NCBI GenBank assembly: GCA_903871875.1
Contig: CAIQIR010000103.1
Span: 1 to 41,855 of the forward strand
Direction of reading: 5' to 3'
Source: an uncultured Schlesneria sp.
GTDB taxonomy: Bacteria; Planctomycetota; Planctomycetia; Planctomycetales; Planctomycetaceae
DNA: 41,855 nucleotides
Shown: piece after piece, positions 19,232-27,446 of the stretch
Layout: each line of letters begins with the position of its first letter
Position numbering within the stretch: the first letter of the stretch is position 1
Translations under genes and position numbers: made by a program
The notes under the pieces: model-generated
Database searches by the model: none
Seen by the model: only the letters and a program-made list of their open reading frames with translations
Told to the model about the DNA's origin: nothing

Positions 19232-20668
19232 ATGAAAACGTCATCCGCGCAATTGTGGCTGTTCGTTATCTGCAGCCTGCTGTTGAATCACACCGTCCTC
19301 CAAGCGGTAGATAAAGCCAGTCCCAAAGGTCGTCCGAATGTTCTGATCTTCGTGATCGACGACTTGGGCAGAACCGACATCGGAGTCGATGGTTCCACTT
19401 TCCACGAGACCCCGTATTTGGATGCGTTGGCTCGTTCGGGTGTCAGGTTCACCAATTTCTATTCGGCTCATCCGGTCTGTTCGCCGACGCGGGCGGCGTT
19501 GATGACCGGCAAGGTTCCACAACGACTGGGGATCACCGACTGGATTCATCCGAAGTCTGGAATTGCATTGCCTGCCAGTGAAACAACACTGGGGGAAGCA
19601 TTTCAACAGCAGGGTTACCAGACGGCCTATCTTGGAAAATGGCATCTTGGTGAATCCGATGTGGATCTGCCGACGAAACATGGGTTTGAATGGATCAAAG
19701 GTGTAAATCGCGCCGGGCAGCCGGCGTCGTATTACTACCCTTACCGACGTCAGGGCGAAGGGGTGACGGTCTGGGATGTTCCCGATTTTAGCGGCGCCCG
19801 AGAGACGGATTACTTAACCGACGTTTTGTCGAGTGCTGCGATCGACTTTCTTCAACTGCGAGATCGCGAACGGCCGTTTCTTCTTTGTTTCGGTCACTAT
19901 GCCGTTCACACACCGATTCAGCCGCCTGCCAAGCTGCCCGAGAAGTATCGCAACAAACGTCAAGCACGTTACGGAGACGCGGCTGCCCAGACGATTACGG
20001 CACCGAATGATTCCGTCTCGCGGGGACGACAAGATGACACCGATTACGCCGCGATGATGGAGAATCTCGATCAGAACGTCGGACGAGTTCTTGTTGCTCT
20101 CGAGAAATCGGGTGATCGCCAAAATACTATTGTGGTTCTGACCTCTGATAATGGGGGCCTTTGCACGCTGTCGGGGCAAAGGCCGGGACCCACCTGTAAT
20201 CTGCCTTGGCGCAGTGGTAAGGGATGGACCTACGAAGGCGGCATTCGTATTCCGACTTACATTTCGTGGCCAGACCATTTGACTCCGGCCACTATTGATG
20301 TGCCCGGTTATTCGTCCGACTTTTATCCAACGCTGCTTGAGCTGTGTGGGTTGCCACTACAACCACAGCAACATCGGGACGGTCGCTCGCTGGTCAGTGC
20401 GCTCAATGGCCAGCCTGATGCAGGCTTGTTGACTCGCTCGCTGGCCTGGTATTACCCGCACAACCATGGGTCTGGACATCGTCCTTCGGCAGCGATCCGC
20501 CGCGAATCGTGGAAACTCATTTACGATTTGAACGACAAGCAGTGCCAACTTTACGATCTCGCCCACGATTCGATCGAATCGATTGATCTCAGTGCCACTC
20601 ATCCCGACAAGGTGAAGTTGCTCACGGACGAATTATTGCGGTGGATTGAAGAGACCAAACCAGAATAA
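19232..20668 (+). CDS. Secreted sulfatase
   Basis: A 478-residue type I sulfatase. The signal peptide covers about residues 1-25 (AQLWLFVICSLLLNH to LQA). Metal ligands D43-D44 (FVIDDLGRTDIG) and the formylglycine box C83-S-P-T-R87 are intact; LGKWHLG and LTSDNGG follow. Hydrolysis of a sulfated glycan in the periplasm or outside the cell is expected. It differs clearly from the sulfatase at the left end of the window and is not followed by a maturase. The ATG at 19232 follows GGAGCAATCGGAAA. It converges on the debranching enzyme gene with a 151-base gap in which no terminator stands out. Confidence 0.93.
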   Translation: MKTSSAQLWLFVICSLLLNHTVLQAVDKASPKGRPNVLIFVIDDLGRTDIGVDGSTFHETPYLDALARSGVRFTNFYSAHPVCSPTRAALMTGKVPQRLGITDWIHPKSGIALPASETTLGEAFQQQGYQTAYLGKWHLGESDVDLPTKHGFEWIKGVNRAGQPASYYYPYRRQGEGVTVWDVPDFSGARETDYLTDVLSSAAIDFLQLRDRERPFLLCFGHYAVHTPIQPPAKLPEKYRNKRQARYGDAAAQTITAPNDSVSRGRQDDTDYAAMMENLDQNVGRVLVALEKSGDRQNTIVVLTSDNGGLCTLSGQRPGPTCNLPWRSGKGWTYEGGIRIPTYISWPDHLTPATIDVPGYSSDFYPTLLELCGLPLQPQQHRDGRSLVSALNGQPDAGLLTRSLAWYYPHNHGSGHRPSAAIRRESWKLIYDLNDKQCQLYDLAHDSIESIDLSATHPDKVKLLTDELLRWIEETKPE

Positions 20669-20819
20669 TTTGGTGAACGCTGCCAAGAGTGGTTTGGGAG
20701 ACCTGCTCACGGTCCGCATTCCGGAAGTTGAATCGGGTATTCGAAGTCGCTGGCACCCTTGCTGTGGTGCGATTGTCCGGTGAACGCCGCATCGCAAACG
20801 CCGTCGGGCGATCGGAAGC

Positions 20820-22982
20820 TCACGTCGATTTTGGCGTCCGTTTGAATAGACTCTTACGGGGACGAGCCAATTTCAGCACGGCGAGCGAATGAGCTTGAAG
20901 CGGATACGGCTCGGACGCGCGAAGTCGCTTCAACAAGTTGTCTGTCGCGGTATCGAGTAGCGGCTGCCAGTATTCACCGGGCGCGTGCGGTGGCATCGAA
21001 AAGTGGATTTGTCCGTTATGCGAATTAAAGAGAATCAGCAACGTGTCGCCGGTGATGTGACGTCCGCGTTCGTCGATCTCGTCATCCATTTGACCTTCTA
21101 GGCGCATTCCCAAACATCGCGTGTAATGTTTGTTCCAGTCCGTATCGGTCATTTGCTCGCCGAGCGGTGTTAGCCAAAGGACATCTCGAATCAATTCACC
21201 GCGAATCATGCGGCCCTGGAAGAATTTTCTTCGTTGAAGGACTGGTTGGTCTTTCCAAAGCTGGATCGTCTTCTTGGTGAATTCCAGCAACTTCTCCTCT
21301 TGCTCCGACAGTTTCCATCGCATCCAGCTAATGGGGCTGTCCTGGCAGTAGGCGTTGTTGTTTCCTTGTTGAGACTGGCTGAATTCATCACCGCTTCGCA
21401 GCATGGCGACGCCCTGCGAAATCAACAGTGTGGCAATGAAGTTCCGCTTTTGGCGTTCCCTGCGTTCGTTGATCACGGGATCGTTCGTCGAGCCTTCGGC
21501 ACCACAGTTCCAACTGATATTGTGATTGTCGCCGTCGGCATTGTTTTCGCCGTTTGCTTCGTTATGCTTGTGGTTGTAGCTGACGAGATCGTTCAGAGAG
21601 AATCCGTCGTGCGAAGTAACGAAGTTGATGCTCGCATAGGGGCGACGACCGGTGCCTTCATAAAGATCGCTACTGCCGCAAAGTCGGGTGGCAAATTCAC
21701 TGGCCGTATGACCGTCGCCCCGCCAGAACTTGCGAACACAGTCTCGATATTTTCCGTTCCATTCGGTCCACAACACGGGGAAATTGCCGACCTGATAGCC
21801 GCCTGGGCCGACATCCCACGGTTCGGCGATCAGCTTCACCTGCGACAACACCGGATCCTGGTGAATGATATCGAAGAAGGCGCCCAGCTTGTCCACGTCG
21901 TGCAACTCACGAGCCAGCGCGGCGGCTAGATCGAAGCGAAACCCATCGACATGCATTTCCTGAACCCAATAACGCAGGCTGTCCATGATCAACTGCAGTA
22001 CTCGCGGTGATTGCATGTTAAGTGTGTTGCCGCAGCCGGTGTAATCCTTGTAGTACCGGGCGGAATCGGCCAACCGATAGTACGAAGCATTGTCGAGCCC
22101 CTTCAGTGACAGAGTCGGTCCGAACTGATTTCCTTCGCAAGTATGGTTGTAAACGACGTCCAAAATGACTTCGAAGCCATTGCGATGGAGTTGTCGGACC
22201 ATGCGTTTGAATTCATTGATCGTCTTTTGCGGATCACGTTGCGAGCCGAAGCGAATATCAGGCGCGAAATAGGCCAGCGTGTTATAGCCCCAGTAATTGG
22301 TCAGCCCGCGTTCGCTGAGTGACCGTTCGTCGACATGATGATGAACGGGCATCAGCTCGATCGCGGTGACACCCAATGCTCGTAGGTGCCGCAATGACCC
22401 TTCGCAGGCCACTCCTGCGTATTTTCCTCGCCACTCGCGAGGCACCCAGGGACTTTTATTTGTAAATCCCTTCACGTGCATTTCGTAAATCAGAGTCTTA
22501 TGCCACGGAGTTCGCAACGGTTTGTCACCCATCCAACGAAACGCGGGATTGATGACGGCCGACAATGGGGCGGTACTGGCATTATCCCGTCCGTCAAAAC
22601 TGAGATCGACCGCTGTGTCGCCGACCCGATAACCGAAGGCGGCATCGTTCCAGATCAGATCACGACCGATCGCCTTGGCGTACGGATCAAGCAGGACTTT
22701 GTTCTCGTTGAAACGAAATCCTCGATGAGGTTCATACGGGCCGCGCGCGCGAAACCCATAAAGTTGACCCGGTCTAATGCTCGGCAGGTACCCATTCCAG
22801 ACGTAGTCCGTCTGGTCGGGCAGTGGAATACGATGCGATTCTTTGGTGGCAAGCGGAGAATCAAACAAACAGAGGTCAACTTGAGTCGCGTGTTCCGAGA
22901 ACACCGCGAAGTTGACCCCTTTTCCATCCCAAGTGGCTCCCAAAGGAGCAGGCCGACCCGGCCAAACTTTTAAATTCGGCAT
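20820..22982 (-). CDS. glgX: Glycogen debranching enzyme (GlgX/isoamylase type)
   Basis: A 720-residue GH13 enzyme that hydrolyses alpha-1,6 branches of glycogen or limit dextrins in the cytoplasm. The N-terminal CBM48-like domain starts PNLKVWPGRPAPLGATWDGKG and has GVNFAVFSEHA. The (beta/alpha)8 barrel has DVVYNHTCEG (region I) and the nucleophile D351 in DGFRFD. The acid/base is E387 in IAEPWDVG, and the third carboxylate is D459 in FVTSHDGFSLND. A GNNNAYCQD segment is typical of GlgX/TreX. Length and motif order fit the family fully. There is no signal peptide. It stands alone on the minus strand rather than with other glycogen genes. The ATG at 22982 has no perfect ribosome site, but the CBM48 start fits. 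Confidence 0.95.
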   Translation of the reverse strand: MPNLKVWPGRPAPLGATWDGKGVNFAVFSEHATQVDLCLFDSPLATKESHRIPLPDQTDYVWNGYLPSIRPGQLYGFRARGPYEPHRGFRFNENKVLLDPYAKAIGRDLIWNDAAFGYRVGDTAVDLSFDGRDNASTAPLSAVINPAFRWMGDKPLRTPWHKTLIYEMHVKGFTNKSPWVPREWRGKYAGVACEGSLRHLRALGVTAIELMPVHHHVDERSLSERGLTNYWGYNTLAYFAPDIRFGSQRDPQKTINEFKRMVRQLHRNGFEVILDVVYNHTCEGNQFGPTLSLKGLDNASYYRLADSARYYKDYTGCGNTLNMQSPRVLQLIMDSLRYWVQEMHVDGFRFDLAAALARELHDVDKLGAFFDIIHQDPVLSQVKLIAEPWDVGPGGYQVGNFPVLWTEWNGKYRDCVRKFWRGDGHTASEFATRLCGSSDLYEGTGRRPYASINFVTSHDGFSLNDLVSYNHKHNEANGENNADGDNHNISWNCGAEGSTNDPVINERRERQKRNFIATLLISQGVAMLRSGDEFSQSQQGNNNAYCQDSPISWMRWKLSEQEEKLLEFTKKTIQLWKDQPVLQRRKFFQGRMIRGELIRDVLWLTPLGEQMTDTDWNKHYTRCLGMRLEGQMDDEIDERGRHITGDTLLILFNSHNGQIHFSMPPHAPGEYWQPLLDTATDNLLKRLRASEPYPLQAHSLAVLKLARPRKSLFKRTPKST

Positions 22983-23352
22983 CCTGACAAAATTCTCCGA
23001 GCGGTCGAGCCTAAGACAGCTTCAACCCACAACGTTGTCCCGCGATTCATTCCGGACCGCATTGCTCAAGGGAATGGGATCGGTGACGAGGCTTCAATTC
23101 CTCGTCTGCGGGGAGGATGGTGTCGAAACTCGCAATCGCTGTCGAGGCAACAAGAGGCGTAATTTGGGTGTTTCGGGAAGACGAAGTGACGCTTGCCGGA
23201 TAGTTCTACTCGATGTCCAACCTCGGGGCTAGCAATTGAGGAAATTGATCCGTGGCCGCATTTCCTACTCGTCGAAGGGACCGATTTGCAACTTTTTCAA
23301 TCGTTCCTGCTTGTAAGCGTTACAAATCGGGAGGCAACTAACCGAACATTAG

Positions 23353-23393
23353 GGTGTTCCGCCGCAGTTTATTCGTTGCGGAACGCCATTTTT
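23353..23393 (+). terminator. Intrinsic-terminator-like hairpin with T-run
   Basis: GGTGTTCCGC pairs with GCGGAACGCC (10 bp including one G-U) over a 15-base loop, and a run of five T (23389-23393) follows. No gene precedes it on the plus strand. Confidence 0.4.
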
Positions 23394-23598
23394 CAAGGCG
23401 ATTTGCAAATCATCCAAAAAAAAGTCGACTGGCAGGCATGTCTGGCACGGGGGCTGCTTAAGGGAGAGATGGAGTGAGCGATCACCCGAATGATTCACGA
23501 AACTGCCTCTCGGTATTTCGAGACTCATATATCCTGCCGGCCTGAGGGAGACAGGCCAAGCACCCGCCTACAGCACACCTCGAATTTCCGCCTACTTA

Positions 23599-23628
23599 GG
23601 CCGGGACGTTACCCGCAACGTCCCGGCC
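23599..23628 (+). terminator. Strong GC-rich hairpin
   Basis: GGCCGGGACGTT pairs perfectly with AACGTCCCGGCC (12 bp) around a 6-base loop. The bases after it (TCTCGCCTTCTTT) are pyrimidine-rich but not a clean T-run. It lies about 265 bases before the EEP start codon, so it might also act as an attenuator or as a repeat unit. Confidence 0.4.
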
Positions 23629-23892
23629 TCTCGCCTTCTTTGGGGCTGAAAATCGACCGAATCATTGACCATGAAATTGGTTGAGTTGTTCATTCGCAAT
23701 CAACACGGCGTGGTCGTTCAAAGAATCGCTGGCCTCCACCAAAGATTTGGTGAGCGCATTCCTGCACGGAATCGGTTTGGCGCTGGCCCCTTCGACTGCC
23801 TCGACGGCTGCCCCCTTGGCAGAGATACTGCTGCGGTAACTTCGCGAACGGGCGATCCGATTGTCGCCCCACAATTCCACGGAGCGCGGCGA

Positions 23893-24603
23893 GTGCGAGT
23901 TCTGAGCTACAACATTCACAAAGGAATTGGGGGACGTGATCGTCGCTATCAGCTCGATCGGATCATGGAAGTGATCGAGACCGAAACGCCCGATATCATT
24001 TGCCTGCAAGAGGTCGATCGCCATGTTCGCCGCAGCCGCTACGACAATCAGCCCGAGCGGTTCGCGGAGCGGTTTGGGTTCACACATCGAATGTATCAGC
24101 TGAACGTTCAATTGAAGTCGGGCGGATACGGTAATTTAGTGCTTTCGCGCTGGCCCTTTCGAACACATCATCAGATTCAATTGACGCAGCAGGCCCGAAA
24201 GCCGCGCGGTGCCCAGATGGCCATCATCGAGACACCGCAGGGCGCTGTTCATCTGGTGAACTGGCACTTGGGTCTGGCGGAGCGAGAACGCCACTGGCAA
24301 ACACGGCGGTTGCTGGAACATCATTTGTTCTGCGAGGGACGTGAAACGCCTCAATTGATTATTGGCGATACGAACGATTGGCGGAACACGTTGGCCAGTG
24401 GGCCATTTGTCGTACATGGGTTCCAGCAGTTGACGGCACCCATTTCCCGATTTCGATCGTTTCCGGCGTATCTCCCTCTGGGATCATTAGATAAAGCGTT
24501 CTGGCGCGGCCGCTTCTCACAACTCAGTGCGCATGTCTCAAAACGCCGGTTATGCCGTGACGCGTCCGATCACCTGCCGCTAATCGTCGATTTCGAGCTG
24601 TAA
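23893..24603 (+). CDS. Endonuclease/exonuclease/phosphatase (EEP) superfamily protein
   Basis: About 236 residues of the Mg2+-dependent EEP fold. Seen motifs: N7 in LSYNIHKG, the metal-binding E40 in CLQEVDRH, NWHLG, the catalytic GDTNDW and the C-terminal SDHLPLIVDF. The fold hydrolyses phosphodiester or phosphomonoester bonds in DNA, RNA or lipids; the substrate cannot be told here. I choose the GTG at 23893, eight bases after GGAG, because the conserved fold begins exactly there. The frame is open to 23665, but that extra part has no family similarity I can see and no ribosome site. No signal peptide is present with this start. It is the last core-type gene before tRNA-Phe. Confidence 0.82.
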   Translation: MRVLSYNIHKGIGGRDRRYQLDRIMEVIETETPDIICLQEVDRHVRRSRYDNQPERFAERFGFTHRMYQLNVQLKSGGYGNLVLSRWPFRTHHQIQLTQQARKPRGAQMAIIETPQGAVHLVNWHLGLAERERHWQTRRLLEHHLFCEGRETPQLIIGDTNDWRNTLASGPFVVHGFQQLTAPISRFRSFPAYLPLGSLDKAFWRGRFSQLSAHVSKRRLCRDASDHLPLIVDFEL

Positions 24604-24608
24604 TGCGG

Positions 24609-24636
24609 TTGCGAATCCTAAGTTAATGGGTATGAT
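24609..24636 (+). promoter_or_regulatory. Promoter of tRNA-Phe
   Basis: TTGCGA (24609-24614) and TATGAT (24631-24636) are 16 bases apart and lie 39 bases before the mature tRNA 5' end. Confidence 0.5.
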
Positions 24637-24675
24637 CCTTGTCCCCCCGACGCCTCCCATTCCGAGGTTTCGGTT

Positions 24676-24748
24676 GGCTGGGTAGCTCAGTTGGTAGAGC
24701 ACAGGACTGAAAATCCTGGTGTCGGCGGTTCGATCCCGCCCCCAGCCA
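24676..24748 (+). tRNA. tRNA-Phe (anticodon GAA)
   Basis: A 73-base cloverleaf. The acceptor stem GGCTGGG/CCCAGCC closes with discriminator A. The D arm is GCTC...GAGC, and the anticodon stem CAGGA/TCCTG holds the loop CTGAAAA with anticodon GAA. The T arm is GGCGG-TTCGATC-CCGCC. CCA is not encoded. A T-run follows directly. An integrase gene starts 116 bases later, so its 3' end is the likely attachment site of the adjoining island. I found no second copy of the tRNA 3' end in the window, so the other boundary should lie to the right of it. Confidence 0.97.
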
Positions 24749-24818
24749 TTTTTACAACCTTCGCTGAGAGCGTGATTTACGCTCGCTCGTCAAACAAGGA
24801 CGAAGCAGCTTAATCCTC

Positions 24819-24846
24819 CCCAAAAGTGGTAATTACCACTTTTGGG
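24819..24846. promoter_or_regulatory. Perfect 28-base palindrome before the integrase
   Basis: The half-site CCCAAAAGTGGTAA is followed immediately by its exact reverse complement with no spacer. It ends four bases before the integrase ribosome site GGGAGAG (24851-24857). It could be an operator for the integrase gene, a recombinase or excisionase binding site, or an mRNA hairpin that hides the ribosome site. A smaller hairpin, GAGCGT/ACGCTC (24768-24784), lies between it and the tRNA. Confidence 0.6.
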
Positions 24847-24864
24847 TGAAGGGAGAGCTGTTTC

Positions 24865-26058
24865 GTGAGTAATTCTTCTGGTTCGTCGCGAGTACCAAAG
24901 TACCGACTGCATCGCCCATCAGGTCTGGCGGTTGCCCGCTTTAGTGGTGTCGATTACTACCTGGGCAAACACGGTTCCGAAGAGAGCCGCAACGAGTACG
25001 ACCGTTTGCTCGGCGAATGGATGATGAAGGGACGCCAGCTCCCAGCCAAGGCTGCCCGAAGTCCCGTTGGGCAGATGACGGTGAACGAGCTAATGCTCGC
25101 CTATCTGCATTTCGCAAAGGGGTACTACCTGAAGAATGGTGAACCAACTGGCGAATACGACGCGATCAGGTATTCGCTCAGGCCCGTACGGCGTCTCTAT
25201 GGGCCAGCGGCCGTGTCCGAGTTTGGACCACTTGCTCTCAAAAATGTCCGCGAGGAAATGATCCGGTCTTCTCTGTGCAGACGAGAGATCAACAAACGGG
25301 TTGGTCGAGTCGTTCGCATGTTCAAGTGGGGCGTTGAAAGTGAATTTGTTCCCCCGATGACGCATCATGCTCTGAGCCAAGTCCGCGGACTGAGTCGTGG
25401 CCGCACTGCTGCTCGTGAATCTGAGCCAGTGAAGCCCGTTTCAGATGCCCATGTCGAAGCAATTAAGTCTCATGTCTCACTAAGAATCTGGGCGATGATC
25501 GAGTTGCAGCGGACGACAGGTATGCGTCCTGGCGAGGTCTGCATCATCCGGTCGGGCGATGTGGACCGCTCTGAGCCGATCTGGGTCTATCGTCCTGGCA
25601 CCCACAAGACCGAACATCATGGCCACGAACGCAAAGTCTACCTGGGCCCGAAAGCTCAGGAAATATTGCGGGACTGGTTGCGAGACGACCCAGCAGCGTT
25701 CCTCTTTTCACCAAAGGATGAATTGGAAGAAAGGAGTAAGGAACGAAGGGCCGAAAGGCAAACAAAGGTTCAGCCGAGTCAGGCTCAAAGAACGAGAAAG
25801 AAATCACCGAAGATGTCTCCTGGGGATTGCTATGAGGTTCGCTCGTACAATCGGGCGATTTCCCGGGCGTGTATAAACGCCGGGATTCCCCATTGGCATG
25901 CCAATCAACTTCGGCACACCGCTGCGACTGCAATTCGTCGGGAGTTTGGCCTCGAAGCTGCCAGCCTGATTTTGGGACATCACGGCATACAGGTAACGCA
26001 AGTCTACGCTGAGCGAGATGAAGCTCGGGCCATCGATGTCGCATCTCAGGTTGGCTGA
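24865..26058 (+). CDS. Tyrosine recombinase/integrase
   Basis: A 397-residue site-specific recombinase that would integrate and excise the island at tRNA-Phe. The N-terminal half is a SAM-like core-binding domain; the catalytic domain starts near residue 190. Seen residues: R221 in TTGMRPGEVC, R350 in NQLRHT, H372 in LGHH and the nucleophile Y381 in VTQVYAERD. The usual H-x-x-R box reads N347-Q-L-R350, with His two residues earlier (HANQLRH); this variant seems usual in planctomycete integrases and need not mean loss of activity. The protein begins at a GTG nine bases after GGGAG. It lies 116 bases from the tRNA in the same direction and converges on a regulator gene with 30 bases between stops. 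Confidence 0.93.
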   Translation: MSNSSGSSRVPKYRLHRPSGLAVARFSGVDYYLGKHGSEESRNEYDRLLGEWMMKGRQLPAKAARSPVGQMTVNELMLAYLHFAKGYYLKNGEPTGEYDAIRYSLRPVRRLYGPAAVSEFGPLALKNVREEMIRSSLCRREINKRVGRVVRMFKWGVESEFVPPMTHHALSQVRGLSRGRTAARESEPVKPVSDAHVEAIKSHVSLRIWAMIELQRTTGMRPGEVCIIRSGDVDRSEPIWVYRPGTHKTEHHGHERKVYLGPKAQEILRDWLRDDPAAFLFSPKDELEERSKERRAERQTKVQPSQAQRTRKKSPKMSPGDCYEVRSYNRAISRACINAGIPHWHANQLRHTAATAIRREFGLEAASLILGHHGIQVTQVYAERDEARAIDVASQVG

Positions 26059-26088
26059 TTTTGGACTAAGCCGAACTTCTGGCTGCCT

Positions 26089-26496
26089 CTACTTTGATGT
26101 TTGACCATCCCTCCAGGGGTTCTTGAGGACTTCAAGAAAACCCCGCAGGGATTTCAGAAATGCATCCCCATCGGCAATCAATTTCGCGACCGCCGGTTCG
26201 ATACCATCGACGACTTTTGTCGTGACTTGTTTTGATTCGAGTTCCGGAAATTTGAAGCCTGGCCGGACTCGATACGCTCGGGAGGTTTCGTCGAAGTACC
26301 AGGGGACGCCAGCCATCGAAAGCGTTTGGAGAAGCCGGTAAACAGTTCGGCGAGAACACTCGAGTTCTTCGGCTAATCCGTTCGCATCCCAACGGCCTTT
26401 GCCCATGATGAGTTGCAATATTCGCAGCAATCGGCCCAAGCGTTCGCATTGACGAACTCGTCGCTCGGCGTCTGTTCTCTGTTGCTTCTTGACCAT
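26089..26496 (-). CDS. Winged-helix (HTH_11) regulator, WYL-type but without WYL domain
   Basis: A 135-residue protein. Residues about 18-80 form a DeoR/HTH_11-like winged helix: ERLGRLLRILQLIMGKGRWDANG, LAEELECSRRTVYRLLQTLSMAGVPWYFDE, then the wing SRAYRVRPGF. This is the N-terminal half of planctomycete WYL-type transcription factors, but the ligand-sensing WYL part is missing; after residue 90 only a short helical tail follows. The gene diverges from the PD-(D/E)XK-like gene across a 215-base gap with inverted repeats, so it probably regulates that gene and itself. It may be a stand-alone repressor or the trimmed remnant of a longer regulator. The stop is normal and the frame is intact. 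Confidence 0.75.
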   Translation of the reverse strand: MVKKQQRTDAERRVRQCERLGRLLRILQLIMGKGRWDANGLAEELECSRRTVYRLLQTLSMAGVPWYFDETSRAYRVRPGFKFPELESKQVTTKVVDGIEPAVAKLIADGDAFLKSLRGFLEVLKNPWRDGQTSK

Positions 26497-26569
26497 GCCT
26501 CATCCATGCAGTCGTCTCTCGCATAAAATCACGGATTGAGACAATAGTTCAGGACACTGTCTGCTCTGG

Positions 26570-26703
26570 GTCACGGGTGACAAATTATGACAGTCGCTAA
26601 AACACAGTCTGAAAATCGCATTAGTTGCGTAAGGGTGATGCCCCACAGGTGGCACTCTGAAATGTTCCAATGGAACTGACTGGGCCATTCACCTCACCTG
26701 TGG
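26570..26703. promoter_or_regulatory. Inverted repeats between the winged-helix and nuclease-like genes
   Basis: Three symmetrical elements lie in the divergent gap: GTCAC-GG-GTGAC (26570-26581), GTTCCA-A-TGGAAC (26664-26676), and 9-base arms CCACAGGTG/CACCTGTGG (26643-26651 and 26695-26703) that nearly centre on the previous one. The last arm touches the ribosome site of the plus-strand gene. They are candidate operators for the winged-helix protein. Confidence 0.45.
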
Positions 26704-26711
26704 AAATTCTC

Positions 26712-27446
26712 ATGAGCTTTCGAGTTTGGTTACAACAACTTCGTGGAGTACGCGGTCATCGTCCTCTATGGCCCGTGCTGCTCGGAGCCGCACTCGATTC
26801 TGAGTTTCATCGCCAGAGATCAATGCCGGAATCTTACAAGGGCGAAGTGTTTAAGAATCGTGATGATCATCCCCTCGATGAAGGAGAGAAAGAAGAGCGA
26901 TTAGTCGCTCAACTTTACCGCTCAGCCCTTGCTGCGGACGGCTGTCTGAAACTTGGATCACAGCGGATCTGGCTACTCGGATTCCAGTGGCCAACTCAGG
27001 GGGGTGTTCGCGAGAAAGGACGCCGGGCAGACTTGGTCGGGATGACCAGTGATGGAGGGCTAGTGGTGTTTGAGGCCAAGGTGGCCAACGGTGACGCTCC
27101 ACTGATCGCAGTGGCGGAAGGACTCGACTATTTGGCCTGCCTCTATCGTGACGACAACTTCACGAAAGTTCGTTCGGGATTCACGAAGTGGATCGCTGCC
27201 CGTAAGTTTTCAACTCCGGACGGCTTCACCGGCGTCGTTCCAGATGCATCGATTCGTCCGACACTTGTGGTTCTTGCTCCTGAAGCGTACTTCTCGGGGC
27301 GGCATGCCCGAAGCATTAGGAGCAAGGACTGGCCGTATTTGGCGGCGGTTGCGGATTCATTCATTCCGTCTGTCGGAGTGAAGTTTACCGCCACAGACTT
27401 TCGATCCACCACCCTATGGGTTCCACCAACTCCTCCGCAGGGTTAG
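26712..27446 (+). CDS. Uncharacterised protein with PD-(D/E)XK nuclease-like motif
   Basis: About 244 residues, family not recognised. A restriction-nuclease-like core is visible: an upstream helix with E61-E62, then D107 in RRADLVG, and E121-A-K123 in LVVFEAKV on the next strand, i.e. D-x13-E-x-K. This suggests a metal-dependent nuclease, perhaps a restriction-type enzyme, but the rest has no feature that settles it. The start at 26712 (MSFRVWLQQL) follows GGAA by six bases; an in-frame ATG at 26670 exists. It diverges from the winged-helix regulator. Its stop overlaps the stop of the convergent RNase J-like gene by four bases. It is probably cytoplasmic. Confidence 0.6.
   Translation: MSFRVWLQQLRGVRGHRPLWPVLLGAALDSEFHRQRSMPESYKGEVFKNRDDHPLDEGEKEERLVAQLYRSALAADGCLKLGSQRIWLLGFQWPTQGGVREKGRRADLVGMTSDGGLVVFEAKVANGDAPLIAVAEGLDYLACLYRDDNFTKVRSGFTKWIAARKFSTPDGFTGVVPDASIRPTLVVLAPEAYFSGRHARSIRSKDWPYLAAVADSFIPSVGVKFTATDFRSTTLWVPPTPPQG

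Larger units (their letters stand above)
22983..23892. other. 910-base gap without a convincing gene, with two terminator-like hairpins
   Basis: It lies between the divergent debranching enzyme and EEP genes. Open frames here lack ribosome sites and family motifs. It holds a TTGTAA-GCG-TTACAA palindrome (near 23310-23325) and two hairpins listed separately. The hairpins point in the plus direction although no plus-strand gene lies upstream, so an unannotated small RNA is possible. I found no convincing promoter for one. Confidence 0.4.

Noticed and set aside
23665-23892. N-terminal extension of the EEP protein from an upstream start
   Set aside because: No ribosome site at 23665 or 23671, and the EEP fold starts exactly at the GTG with a good site at 23893.
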